From CAZKCK01 sp964552325 (GTDB lineage: Bacteria; Bacteroidota; Bacteroidia; Bacteroidales; TTA-H9): a stretch of 8,515 nucleotides of DNA. The stretch lies in assembly GCA_964552325.1 (NCBI GenBank), contig CAZKHA010000150.1:1-8515 (forward strand). Direction: 5' to 3'. Numbering within the stretch: position 1 is the stretch's first letter; each line of letters starts with the position of its first letter. Shown here piece after piece: positions 1-6,210 of the stretch. Made by a program: the position numbers and the translations under genes. Under the pieces are notes generated by a model. It was not told the origin of the DNA, made no database searches, and saw nothing but the letters and a program-made list of their open reading frames with translations.

Positions 1-35
1 TCATCGTCAACGAGTAGGATTTTTATATTTTTCAT
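1..35 (-). CDS. Response regulator, N-terminal fragment (runs off window)
   Basis: Only the first 11 codons are present, reading MKNIKILLVDD on the minus strand from the ATG at 35 to 33. A short hydrophobic beta strand ending in an Asp pair is the start of a receiver (CheY-like) domain, where the acidic residues help bind Mg2+ next to the phosphorylated Asp. The output domain lies outside the window, so its target is unknown. It sits downstream of hydA on the same strand, separated by a strong hairpin. The start lacks a clear Shine-Dalgarno sequence, as for many genes here. The call rests on very few residues but the pattern is characteristic. Confidence 0.6.
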   Translation of the reverse strand, partial: MKNIKILLVDD

Positions 36-78
36 AACTTGTTTCTTTGGGTTTATCGATTTTTTTGAGTCGTAAATA

Positions 79-98
79 GAAGAGGCCGAAGCCTCTTC
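79..98 (-). terminator. UUCG-capped hairpin after hydA, probable terminator
   Basis: A perfect 8-bp inverted repeat (GAAGAGGC and GCCTCTTC) closes a 4-base loop. In the minus-strand transcript the loop reads UUCG closed by C-G, the very stable tetraloop type. It lies 15 bases past the hydA stop. The run that follows in the transcript, UAUUUACGAC, is only partly U-rich, so termination may be incomplete and some read-through into the response regulator is possible. Confidence 0.6.
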
Positions 99-113
99 CT
101 GAGGTAATTGTGA

Positions 114-1904
114 TTAATAGCGTTTTCTGGGTTTATAATGTGTATGCAACAATTCATGTGATTTATGTCCGAGTGGTTCTCCCAAAAATTCTTTGTAAAT
201 GAGGGCGATTTCAGGATTCTCATGCGACTTGCGCAATGGCATTCCCTCATCTTCAGCATAAATGGCTTCTGCACGTTTTTCCCTGATTCCAGGATTCGTA
301 GGTATGGGTTGTCCGCCACCACCTAGGCATCCACCTGGGCAAGCCATTACTTCCACAAAATGATAGCTAGCTTTGCCATCCCTTATGGCAGTCATCAGTG
401 CTTTGGCATTGCTCAACCCATGTGCTATCGCTACCTTAAGTTCTGCTCCTTCTAGGAAACTCCACTCAGGTTTAACATTAGCTATGGTAACTGAAGCTTC
501 CTTTATGCCTTCCATTCCACGAACTGGTGTAATGTTGAGGTTGCTAAATGGCACTTCCCTTCCGGTAACTATCTCATAAGCCGTACGTAAGGCGGCTTCC
601 ATTACACCACCTGTTGCACCAAAAATAACAGCGGCTCCGGTTGAGTCTCCCATAAAGCTATCATAACGTTCATCTTCCAGCTTCATAAACTCCAATCCAG
701 CCTGTTTTATCATAATTGCCAACTCACGGGTGGTAAGCACATAATCAACATCCATAAAACCACTATCACGCATCTCAGGCCTATTTGATTCGAATTTTTT
801 AGCTGTGCATGGCATTATGGAAATGGAAACGATGTCTTTTGGGTTAATATTCTTACGTTGTGCATAATAAGTCTTTGCCAATGTACCAAACATTTGCTGG
901 GGCGATTTGCAAGTTGATAAGTTAGGCAATAATTCGGGGAATGCATGTTCTATAAACTTTATCCAACCAGGTGAACAGGAGGTGAACATTGGCAAGGATG
1001 TATTTTTATCTCCATCTACCAAAGCTTTCTTCAGTCGGGTAAGCAGTTCTGTTCCTTCCTCCATAATGGTTAAGTCGGCTGTGAAATCGGTATCCAGAAC
1101 CGAGTCGAAACCGAGCCGGCGCAAGGCTGCCACCAGTTTACCGGTTACACGTGCACCTGGATCGTAGCCAAGCTCTTCGCCTAATGCTATCCTTACGGCA
1201 GGTGCTGTTTGCACTACAACGTGCTTGGCTGGGTTATAAATAGCATCCCAAACTTCATCCACATAATTGCGCTCAATTAATGCACCTGTTGGGCAGCGAT
1301 TGATACATTGCCCACAATTGGTACAAACAACTTCGTGCATGGGTTTGTCGAAAAAGCTTGAAATCTTCATATGATTGCCTTTGTTTGCAACTGACAAAGC
1401 ATTTACAGCTTGCAGTTCGGCACAGGTCCTTACACAGCGTTGGCAACGGATACACTTACTATCATCTTTCATTATGGAAGGCGATGATTGGTCGATGGTG
1501 TATTTTCTATCCGATACAAGGTCAATATACATACGATTACCAGTACGGTACTCGTTAGCAAGATCTTGCAATTCGCAATTACCGTTTTTGTAACACTTTG
1601 TACAATCTGCTCTATGCTCTGATAATAAGAGTTCGATGATATTCCGGCGTGCCTGCCTAACTTTCATCGAATTGGTAAGGATTTGCATATTCTCGCGAAC
1701 AGGAACAGCACAGGATGCCTGCAATGTTCGCATTCCCACTTGTTCTACCACGCAAACGCGGCAGTTTCCCGCCACACACAAATCTTCATGGAAGCAAAGC
1801 GTTGGTATCCTGATATTCAGTTTACGCGCTGCATCAAGTATGGTGGTACCTTCCTCAACAGATACCGGCATATTATTTATGGTAAGATTGATAATTTTAG
1901 CCAT
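114..1904 (-). CDS. hydA: HydA, catalytic subunit of trimeric NAD-linked [FeFe]-hydrogenase
   Basis: This 596-aa cytoplasmic protein catalyses reversible H2 formation at the H-cluster and is the large subunit of a HydABC complex. In order it shows a plant-type [2Fe-2S] domain (C37, C48, C51, C65), a His-Cys3 [4Fe-4S] site (H97, C101, C104, C110), two ferredoxin-type [4Fe-4S] sites (C151/154/157/161 and C194/197/200/204), and the H-cluster domain with TSCSPGW at 308-314, MPCTAKKFE at 364-372 and EVMACPGGCLGGGGQP at 518-533. The small-subunit-like tail ends near LLHTHY (585-590). It lacks the extra C-terminal [2Fe-2S] domain that I recall for the Thermotoga protein. The start is supported by AAGGAGAT just upstream (plus strand 1911-1918). 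It is the last gene of the operon, 18 bases after hydB. The first motif has Ser where the classical form has a second Cys. Maturases HydEFG must be encoded elsewhere. Confidence 0.95.
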   Translation of the reverse strand: MAKIINLTINNMPVSVEEGTTILDAARKLNIRIPTLCFHEDLCVAGNCRVCVVEQVGMRTLQASCAVPVRENMQILTNSMKVRQARRNIIELLLSEHRADCTKCYKNGNCELQDLANEYRTGNRMYIDLVSDRKYTIDQSSPSIMKDDSKCIRCQRCVRTCAELQAVNALSVANKGNHMKISSFFDKPMHEVVCTNCGQCINRCPTGALIERNYVDEVWDAIYNPAKHVVVQTAPAVRIALGEELGYDPGARVTGKLVAALRRLGFDSVLDTDFTADLTIMEEGTELLTRLKKALVDGDKNTSLPMFTSCSPGWIKFIEHAFPELLPNLSTCKSPQQMFGTLAKTYYAQRKNINPKDIVSISIMPCTAKKFESNRPEMRDSGFMDVDYVLTTRELAIMIKQAGLEFMKLEDERYDSFMGDSTGAAVIFGATGGVMEAALRTAYEIVTGREVPFSNLNITPVRGMEGIKEASVTIANVKPEWSFLEGAELKVAIAHGLSNAKALMTAIRDGKASYHFVEVMACPGGCLGGGGQPIPTNPGIREKRAEAIYAEDEGMPLRKSHENPEIALIYKEFLGEPLGHKSHELLHTHYKPRKRY

Positions 1905-1922
1905 TTTACGATCTCCTTTGTT

Positions 1923-3086
1923 TTAATAGACGATTTCTTCCCTGAAATTTTCAATTATCGATACAAATGCATTCCCAACGGATTGACCAAGCCCACATTT
2001 AGAAGCAACCTTCATTGTTTCAGCAAGTTTCATCAATTCATCAAGGTATGTGCCGGGCTTTTCCCTACGTTTTACAGCCACAACGCCTTTAAGCAATTGC
2101 TGTGTTCCTACACGGCAAGGTGTGCATTGGCCGCATGATTCTTCTTCAAAAAACTCGAGGTAATTATGCAGGACATTGTACATTGAACGGCTGCTATTGA
2201 AAATCTTCATTGAACCACCGGTTGGTATTCCTTCAAACCCAATAATGGTTTCTTTGAATTTTTTGCGTGGCACACAAAAGCCAGATGCTCCCCCAACCTG
2301 TACAGCCTTGGTATCCCCATCGCCGAACTCATCAACAAAATCTTGCAACGACATACCAAGCTCAAGTTCAAATATACCTTCTTTAGCGCAATCTCCCGAA
2401 ATAGAAAACAGTTTAAAACCACGTGAGCTATCTGTTCCAAAAGTCTTATACTGTTGATATCCTATATCGGCAATTATCAAGCAGTTAACAAAAGTTTCAA
2501 CGTTATTTACAACGGTAGGCTTGCCCAAATACCCTTCAGTAACAGGGAATGGAGGCTTGTTACGAGGCTCGCCCCGCTTTCCTTCCATTGATTCTATCAA
2601 GGCTGTTTCTTCACCACACACATAGGCACCACTCCCGTACCTTATCCCCAAATTGAAGTGAAGGTTAAGCTTTGCAAACTCATTATTAAGCTCTTCCATC
2701 ACTTTTTTAAGCTTTGGTGCCAAGAATTTGTACTCAGCCCTCAAATAAATGTATCCTTCGGTTGCACCGGTAATAAAACCGGCAATCGCCATCCCTACAA
2801 ACACTTTACGTGGAACCCTATCCAGGATTTCCCTATCTTTAAATGTTCCGGGTTCACCTTCATCGGCATTGCAAATAATGTATTTTTGATCTGCAACAGC
2901 TTCTTTGGCAAGTTTCCATTTAAGCCCGGTCAAAAAACCAGCACCACCCCGGCCTTTAAGGCCAGAATCGATAAGTTCGAGGATAAACTCATCTTTATCG
3001 CCAGCCATCACCTTTTTCAACAAGTCGATAGATTCATTATCTGACTTGAAAATATAATCAACACGCGTTAGTTTCTTTGCTTCCAT
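1923..3086 (-). CDS. hydB: HydB, short NuoF-like NADH/FMN subunit of the hydrogenase
   Basis: The protein belongs to the NuoF family, binding FMN and NAD(H) and passing electrons to HydA through iron-sulphur sites. Visible signatures are the glycine-rich GRGGAGF (45-51), NADEGEPGTF (73-82), YGSGAYVCGEETALIES (150-166) and RGEPRNKPPFPVTEG (171-185), then one [4Fe-4S] site with C318, C321, C324 and C364. At 387 aa it is far shorter than the roughly 600-aa HydB of bifurcating complexes. It starts almost at the NuoF core, with no N-terminal thioredoxin-like [2Fe-2S] domain, and stops about 23 residues after C364, with no 2[4Fe-4S] tail. No frameshift or leftover coding remnant is seen at either end: hydC ends 28 bases upstream and hydA starts 18 bases downstream. 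The short form therefore looks native. There is no clear Shine-Dalgarno sequence. Confidence 0.93.
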   Translation of the reverse strand: MEAKKLTRVDYIFKSDNESIDLLKKVMAGDKDEFILELIDSGLKGRGGAGFLTGLKWKLAKEAVADQKYIICNADEGEPGTFKDREILDRVPRKVFVGMAIAGFITGATEGYIYLRAEYKFLAPKLKKVMEELNNEFAKLNLHFNLGIRYGSGAYVCGEETALIESMEGKRGEPRNKPPFPVTEGYLGKPTVVNNVETFVNCLIIADIGYQQYKTFGTDSSRGFKLFSISGDCAKEGIFELELGMSLQDFVDEFGDGDTKAVQVGGASGFCVPRKKFKETIIGFEGIPTGGSMKIFNSSRSMYNVLHNYLEFFEEESCGQCTPCRVGTQQLLKGVVAVKRREKPGTYLDELMKLAETMKVASKCGLGQSVGNAFVSIIENFREEIVY

Positions 3087-3114
3087 AAATTTAAAAATTT
3101 AACGTTTACCTTGG

Positions 3115-3579
3115 TTATTTCTGCATGTACGATTCAATGATCTCGATGGCTTTTCCGGGGGTAAGCTCGGTATAAACATCATCATTTATTAGCATGGCAG
3201 GGCCTTTATGGCACCATCCTAAACAGTTGGTCGTAAGCAATGTAAACCGCTTATCGGGTGTGGTTTCGCCTACCTTTATTTTAAGTGTGTCTTCGATGGC
3301 ATGAATGATGGCATCCTTGCCTTTCATATCGCAAACAATTGTTTTACAGAGCCTAATAACAAATTGTCCTATTTCCTTCGTTTCGATGAATGTATAAAAA
3401 GAAGCTGTTCCATACACGTCTGCTGCCGACAGATCCAATTCCCTGGCAATATTAACCATGGTTTCATCACTTACGTACCTCCGTACGTCAATAATTTCTT
3501 GTAAAATGGGCATTAGACTTTCTCTGGATCTACCGTGCTTATCGGCCAGTTCTTTCACAAAGTTTTCTGAGTTCGACAT
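3115..3579 (-). CDS. hydC: HydC, NuoE-like [2Fe-2S] subunit of the hydrogenase
   Basis: A 154-aa thioredoxin-fold [2Fe-2S] protein of the NuoE/HydC family, and the first gene of the hydCBA operon. The N-terminal helical part is followed by DVYGTASFYTFI (54-65), typical of NuoE. The cluster ligands are C78 and C83 (CX4C) and C119 and C123 (in CLGWC), all four present. In the complex it contacts HydB and takes part in electron transfer near the flavin. The start at 3579 is supported by a good GGAGGA seven bases class upstream (plus strand 3583-3588), the clearest ribosome binding site in the window along with that of hydA. Length fits the family. Confidence 0.94.
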   Translation of the reverse strand: MSNSENFVKELADKHGRSRESLMPILQEIIDVRRYVSDETMVNIARELDLSAADVYGTASFYTFIETKEIGQFVIRLCKTIVCDMKGKDAIIHAIEDTLKIKVGETTPDKRFTLLTTNCLGWCHKGPAMLINDDVYTELTPGKAIEIIESYMQK

Positions 3580-3582
3580 TTA

Positions 3583-3588
3583 TCCTCC
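3583..3588 (-). promoter_or_regulatory. Ribosome binding site of hydC
   Basis: GGAGGA on the minus strand, three bases from the hydC ATG side of TAA spacing, stands out in a window where most genes have no clear Shine-Dalgarno sequence. It fixes the hydC start. Confidence 0.7.
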
Positions 3589-3625
3589 AGTTTTTAATGA
3601 TTAAGATTTTGGTTCTTTGCTAACA

Positions 3626-3664
3626 TTGTTAACTGAATAACAACAGTTGTTAATCAATTAACAA
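3626..3664. promoter_or_regulatory. Tandem Rex-type operator upstream of hydCBA
   Basis: Two 18-base inverted repeats lie side by side. The box at 3647-3664 reads TTGTTAATCAATTAACAA, a perfect TTGTTAA-N4-TTAACAA. The box at 3626-3643 is TTGTTAA-CTGA-ATAACAA, with one base off. Their centres are 21 bp apart, about two helical turns. This form matches the known DNA target of Rex, the repressor released by NADH. Both boxes fall just downstream of the -7 element read on the minus strand, a position expected for repression. Confidence 0.8.
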
Positions 3665-3670
3665 TGGCGT

Positions 3671-3678
3671 CAAAATTA
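3671..3678 (-). promoter_or_regulatory. Probable -7 promoter element of hydCBA
   Basis: On the minus strand these bases read TAATTTTG, fitting the Bacteroidetes primary sigma -7 consensus TAnnTTTG. Transcription would begin around 3664, at the edge of the perfect Rex-type box, giving a leader of about 85 bases to hydC. A matching -33 TTTG at the usual distance is not seen, so the call is tentative. Confidence 0.45.
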
Positions 3679-3845
3679 TTACTTGCTTGGGATATTTGCC
3701 CATGCATGGCTGCAAAAAAAAATGCAAGCCCATAATTTGTATTCAGTCTAAATTGAAGTTTCATTTCTTTCAATTGTATTTTAACTCTTTAGAATTACAA
3801 ATGCTTCTTCCATTAGCAATCAGAAATCTTATGTGATATTTTCTA

Positions 3846-3880
3846 CTGTTATTTATTTAACAATGTTAAAAAATTAACAA
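3846..3880. promoter_or_regulatory. Tandem Rex-type operator upstream of the sensory operon
   Basis: Two boxes abut, sharing one base: CTGTTAT-TTAT-TTAACAA at 3846-3863 (two mismatches to TTGTTAA-N4-TTAACAA) and ATGTTAA-AAAA-TTAACAA at 3863-3880 (one mismatch). The downstream box ends 27 bases before the -7 element, so a bound repressor would cover or approach the -33 region. The pair is a near-copy of the one at 8121-8155. Confidence 0.7.
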
Positions 3881-3907
3881 CACAAAGCATCTTACGCTCT
3901 TTTGCAT

Positions 3908-3915
3908 TATCTTTG
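3908..3915 (+). promoter_or_regulatory. Probable -7 promoter element of the sensory operon
   Basis: TATCTTTG matches the Bacteroidetes -7 consensus TAnnTTTG and is followed by CACC, as is the element at 8185-8192. The predicted start near 3922 gives a leader of about 55 bases to the first ATG. No good -33 TTTG is seen 19-21 bases upstream. Confidence 0.5.
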
Positions 3916-3921
3916 CACCAT

Positions 3922-3937
3922 CCTTTGGCATCAAAGG
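3922..3937 (+). other. Short perfect inverted repeat at predicted transcript start
   Basis: CCTTTG and CAAAGG flank the four bases GCAT. The repeat sits at or just after the predicted transcription start of the sensory operon. It could be a small 5' leader hairpin protecting the transcript or an extra operator. Six base pairs with a four-base loop is modest evidence. Confidence 0.3.
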
Positions 3938-3976
3938 GTTGATTTATTGGCCTAATTTCAATGCTATAAACTGAAA

Positions 3977-4321
3977 ATGAAAATCTTAGAAATTGCAAAC
4001 ATCTTAAATAGTCCGCTCAAGGGAGCCTCAGGAAACGAAAACAAAGACATCCAATTTGGATTTGCTTCCGACCTTATGAGCGATGTGCTTACCTTAGAAT
4101 CAGATAAAGTGGTTTTGCTGACAGGCCTCGCCAACATTCAAGCAATTAGAACAGCAGAAATGAGCGACATCAACCTTATAATTTTTGTGCGGAATAAGCA
4201 GGTATCAAACCAAATAATGGAACTTGCAATTGAAGCGGGTATTACCCTTATGGAATACAAAGGCTCAATGTTTAAGGCTGTTAGCATCTTATCAACCGCA
4301 GGTATTAAGCCAGTTTACTAG
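3977..4321 (+). CDS. DRTGG-domain protein, first copy
   Basis: A small 114-aa soluble protein resembling the DRTGG-domain family, whose molecular function is not established and which is often found beside [FeFe]-hydrogenase genes and within some phosphotransacetylases. The hallmark here is GFASDLMSDVL at 28-38, which lines up without gaps with GYVSDLLSDVM at the same positions of the second copy (6211-6546). C-terminal hydrophobic strands (NLIIFV, 66-71, and EAGITL, 86-91) also align. It differs from copy two in lacking the THKN segment (52-55 there). It opens the six-gene operon, with 25 bases to the next gene. The first usable ATG was taken, since an ATG at 3961 meets a stop after two codons. 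Confidence 0.8.
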   Translation: MKILEIANILNSPLKGASGNENKDIQFGFASDLMSDVLTLESDKVVLLTGLANIQAIRTAEMSDINLIIFVRNKQVSNQIMELAIEAGITLMEYKGSMFKAVSILSTAGIKPVY

Positions 4322-4346
4322 GCCATCATTTCTAAAACAATAGGTT

Positions 4347-4772
4347 ATGGAATTCCGATTTAAGGTTGAAGGTGGCGATTTTACGAACGCGGGAACTGCT
4401 TCGAGCCAGGTTAAAAAAATCCTCAAGCAAATTAATACCCACCCTAAAGATATTAAGCGACTGGTAGTTGCTCTATATGAAGCTGAAGTAAACATTGTTG
4501 CACATGCTTATAGGGGCGAAATTGTTGCATTCATTGATCCAGATAAAGTAACAGTGGTTCTAACCGACGAAGGCCCTGGAATCCCTGACATCCCTAAAGC
4601 GATGTTACAAGGCTTCTCCACTGCATCTTCTAAGGTAAGGGAAATGGGCTTTGGGGCTGGCATGGGCTTGCCTAACATCAAAAAAAATACAGACAGTCTT
4701 GAAATAGAAAGCATTGTAGGACAAGGAACAAGCGTTAAGATTACCGTAGTTTTCAATAAAGAAAATGACTAA
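4347..4772 (+). CDS. RsbW-like HATPase_c serine kinase / anti-sigma-type ATPase
   Basis: This 141-aa protein is a lone GHKL ATP-binding domain of the RsbW/SpoIIAB type. The N-box is EAEVNIVAHAY (45-55, with E45 and N49), the G1 box is DEGPGIPD (74-81), and the glycine-rich lid and G2 box are GFGAGMGLPN (101-110). Family members bind a sigma factor or phosphorylate a serine of a STAS-domain antagonist, but neither partner is in the window. The same family is commonly found between DRTGG and hydrogenase-like genes in anaerobes. It is separated from the next gene by only two bases, which suggests translational coupling with the hydrogenase-like protein and perhaps direct partnership. Kinase activity is inferred from family, not shown. 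Confidence 0.85.
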   Translation: MEFRFKVEGGDFTNAGTASSQVKKILKQINTHPKDIKRLVVALYEAEVNIVAHAYRGEIVAFIDPDKVTVVLTDEGPGIPDIPKAMLQGFSTASSKVREMGFGAGMGLPNIKKNTDSLEIESIVGQGTSVKITVVFNKEND

Positions 4773-4774
4773 GT

Positions 4775-6160
4775 ATGGAAAAAAAGTTTTTTCACCATGC
4801 ATTAAAAATCTTAGAAGGCGTTTGCATTGGCTGTACGCATTGCATGACCGTTTGCCCTACCGAGGCAATAAGGGTTAAAAATGGATTGGCAACACTTATC
4901 GACAACCGCTGTGTTGATTGTGGAATGTGCTTTAGGAGTTGCCCGGTAAGGGCCATTATTATCGACCATGATGATTTCAATAAAATCTTCAAATACAAAT
5001 ATCGTATAGTCCTTCTTCCTTCAGTTCTTACCGCACAATTCCCGGTAGAAATTACTAATAACCAAATTTACAGCACTTTATACGAGATTGGCTTCAACAG
5101 GGTTGTAGAGGTTGAACAGGGAGTTGATGCACTTTGCCAAGCTCAGAAGGACTATTTAGCCAACAATCTCGATGACAGACCGTTAATATCTTCATTTTGT
5201 CCAGCCATCATACGTCTTATTCAAGTGAAGTTTCCGTCGTTGGTAAACAATATCATGCTGCTTAAGCCACCCTTAGATGTTACTGCCATATGGCTCAAAC
5301 AAAAACTGATGGAAGAAGGGGCAACTGCCGAGGATATAGGAATATTTTACGTAACGCCATGTGCAGCAAAAATTGCCGCCATTAAAAGCCCGGTAGGTGA
5401 TGATAAATCACCCATAACAGGCGTTATAAACATGGACTTCTTGTTCAATAAAATTTACAGGGTCATAAAAGCTGGCAAAAGCGACCAATGTATTGTTCCT
5501 GAAGGCCAACCCTTAAGCAGAAAGGGAATTATGTGGACATTAACCCATGGCGAAGCAGCAAACCTGGATGGCCGTTGTTTGGCTATTGACGAGATACACA
5601 ATGTTATAGATTTTCTTGAAAAAATTGAAAACGAAGAAATTACAGACATTGATTTCCTAGAATTAAGAGCCTGCGACCAAAGTTGTGCTGGTGGAGTGCT
5701 GGTTTCGGGAAATCGTTTCCTTACCGCCGAACGAATGCGTAAAAGAGCACTCGTAGCTCCCGACCATTCCAAAATTAGTTTTATCGGCACAGGAGAGCCA
5801 AATTCGTTACATGGACAAACCATTTTGGCTGACCAAGTTGACTTGAGCATTCTTCAAATAAAACCTCGATCGATGCTTAAACTCGATGAAAACCGTGCTG
5901 AAGCTATGCGTAAAATGCAAGAAGTAAACAATTTGGTAAAAAAAATGCCTAGCCTTGATTGTGCCGCATGTGGAGCCCCATCTTGCCAAGCCTTGGCTGA
6001 AGACATAGTACAAGGTTATGGAACCATTAATCAATGCTTTTACATACGAGACCATATGATGTCAAAAGAACTATTAAGCTGCAACCAAAGCGGCAATAAC
6101 CTAAAGGAAATATGGGGAGAGAAAAAAATAGATTTCGATAGCCTTTCAGGGCATATTTAA
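4775..6160 (+). CDS. Putative sensory [FeFe]-hydrogenase-like protein (HydS-type, no PAS)
   Basis: The 461-aa protein combines an N-terminal 2[4Fe-4S] ferredoxin domain (C17/20/23/27 and C46/49/52/56), an [FeFe]-hydrogenase H-cluster domain, and a C-terminal RnfB-like four-Cys Fe-S domain (C396, C399, C404, C421). The H-cluster motifs are all altered: SSFCPAI (139-145) for TSCCPGW, TPCAAKIAA (194-202) for MPCxxKxxE, and ELRACDQSCAGG (296-307) for ExMxCxxGCxxGG. The four Cys that should hold the cluster (C142, C196, C300, C304) are kept, while the proton-relay Cys position is Phe141. This pattern fits the putative sensory groups C and D rather than a working hydrogenase. Group C proteins carry a PAS domain, which is absent, so group D is the better fit. 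It has no transmembrane segment. Its neighbours suggest it passes an H2 or redox signal to the adjacent ATPases. Confidence 0.85.
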   Translation: MEKKFFHHALKILEGVCIGCTHCMTVCPTEAIRVKNGLATLIDNRCVDCGMCFRSCPVRAIIIDHDDFNKIFKYKYRIVLLPSVLTAQFPVEITNNQIYSTLYEIGFNRVVEVEQGVDALCQAQKDYLANNLDDRPLISSFCPAIIRLIQVKFPSLVNNIMLLKPPLDVTAIWLKQKLMEEGATAEDIGIFYVTPCAAKIAAIKSPVGDDKSPITGVINMDFLFNKIYRVIKAGKSDQCIVPEGQPLSRKGIMWTLTHGEAANLDGRCLAIDEIHNVIDFLEKIENEEITDIDFLELRACDQSCAGGVLVSGNRFLTAERMRKRALVAPDHSKISFIGTGEPNSLHGQTILADQVDLSILQIKPRSMLKLDENRAEAMRKMQEVNNLVKKMPSLDCAACGAPSCQALAEDIVQGYGTINQCFYIRDHMMSKELLSCNQSGNNLKEIWGEKKIDFDSLSGHI

Positions 6161-6210
6161 CCTAACCAACGCTATTATAAACATTAAAGGAACCTTAAAA
6201 AAAATATAAA

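Larger units (their letters stand above)
3580..3976. other. Divergent intergenic region between hydC and the sensory operon
   Basis: No gene is seen in this 397-base stretch. It holds two separate clusters of Rex-like operators, one near each gene start, and a TAnnTTTG element facing each way. The centre, about 3680-3845, is AT-rich and shows only a weak bulged hairpin (3708-3730, GGCTGCA with TGCAAGCC around a run of eight A) and a TTGAA/TTCAA inverted repeat (3753-3773), neither convincing. No small RNA or short coding region could be supported. Confidence 0.75.

Noticed and set aside
1683..2138. Open frame of 151 codons on the plus strand spanning the hydA/hydB junction
   Set aside because: It is antisense to well-recognised hydA and hydB coding sequence and its translation resembles no protein family. 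It is a shadow frame.
2658..3044. Open frame of 128 codons antisense to hydB
   Set aside because: It lies wholly within conserved hydB sequence on the other strand, with no recognisable domain and no ribosome binding site.
1923..3086. HydB as a frameshifted or truncated pseudogene
   Set aside because: The core is intact with all motifs, the operon spacing on both sides is tight, and no remnants of the missing domains are visible in the short gaps.
3626..3664. Reading the inverted repeats as Fnr/Crp-type sites
   Set aside because: The half-sites are TTGTTAA/TTAACAA, not TTGAT/ATCAA or TGTGA/TCACA with their six-base or shorter spacing. The Rex form fits with zero or one mismatch.
3708..3730. 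Hairpin GGCTGCA/TGCAAGCC around a run of eight A
   Set aside because: The stem has a bulge and only seven pairs, it is in the middle of a divergent intergenic region, and it has no gene ending nearby to terminate.
5455..5850. Open frame of 131 codons antisense to the hydrogenase-like gene
   Set aside because: The sense strand encodes conserved H-cluster motifs across this stretch, so the antisense frame is incidental.
4775..6160. Annotating the 461-aa protein as a second catalytic hydrogenase
   Set aside because: All three H-cluster motifs deviate from catalytic forms and the proton-relay Cys is missing. The neighbours are signalling-type proteins rather than NADH or ferredoxin partners.
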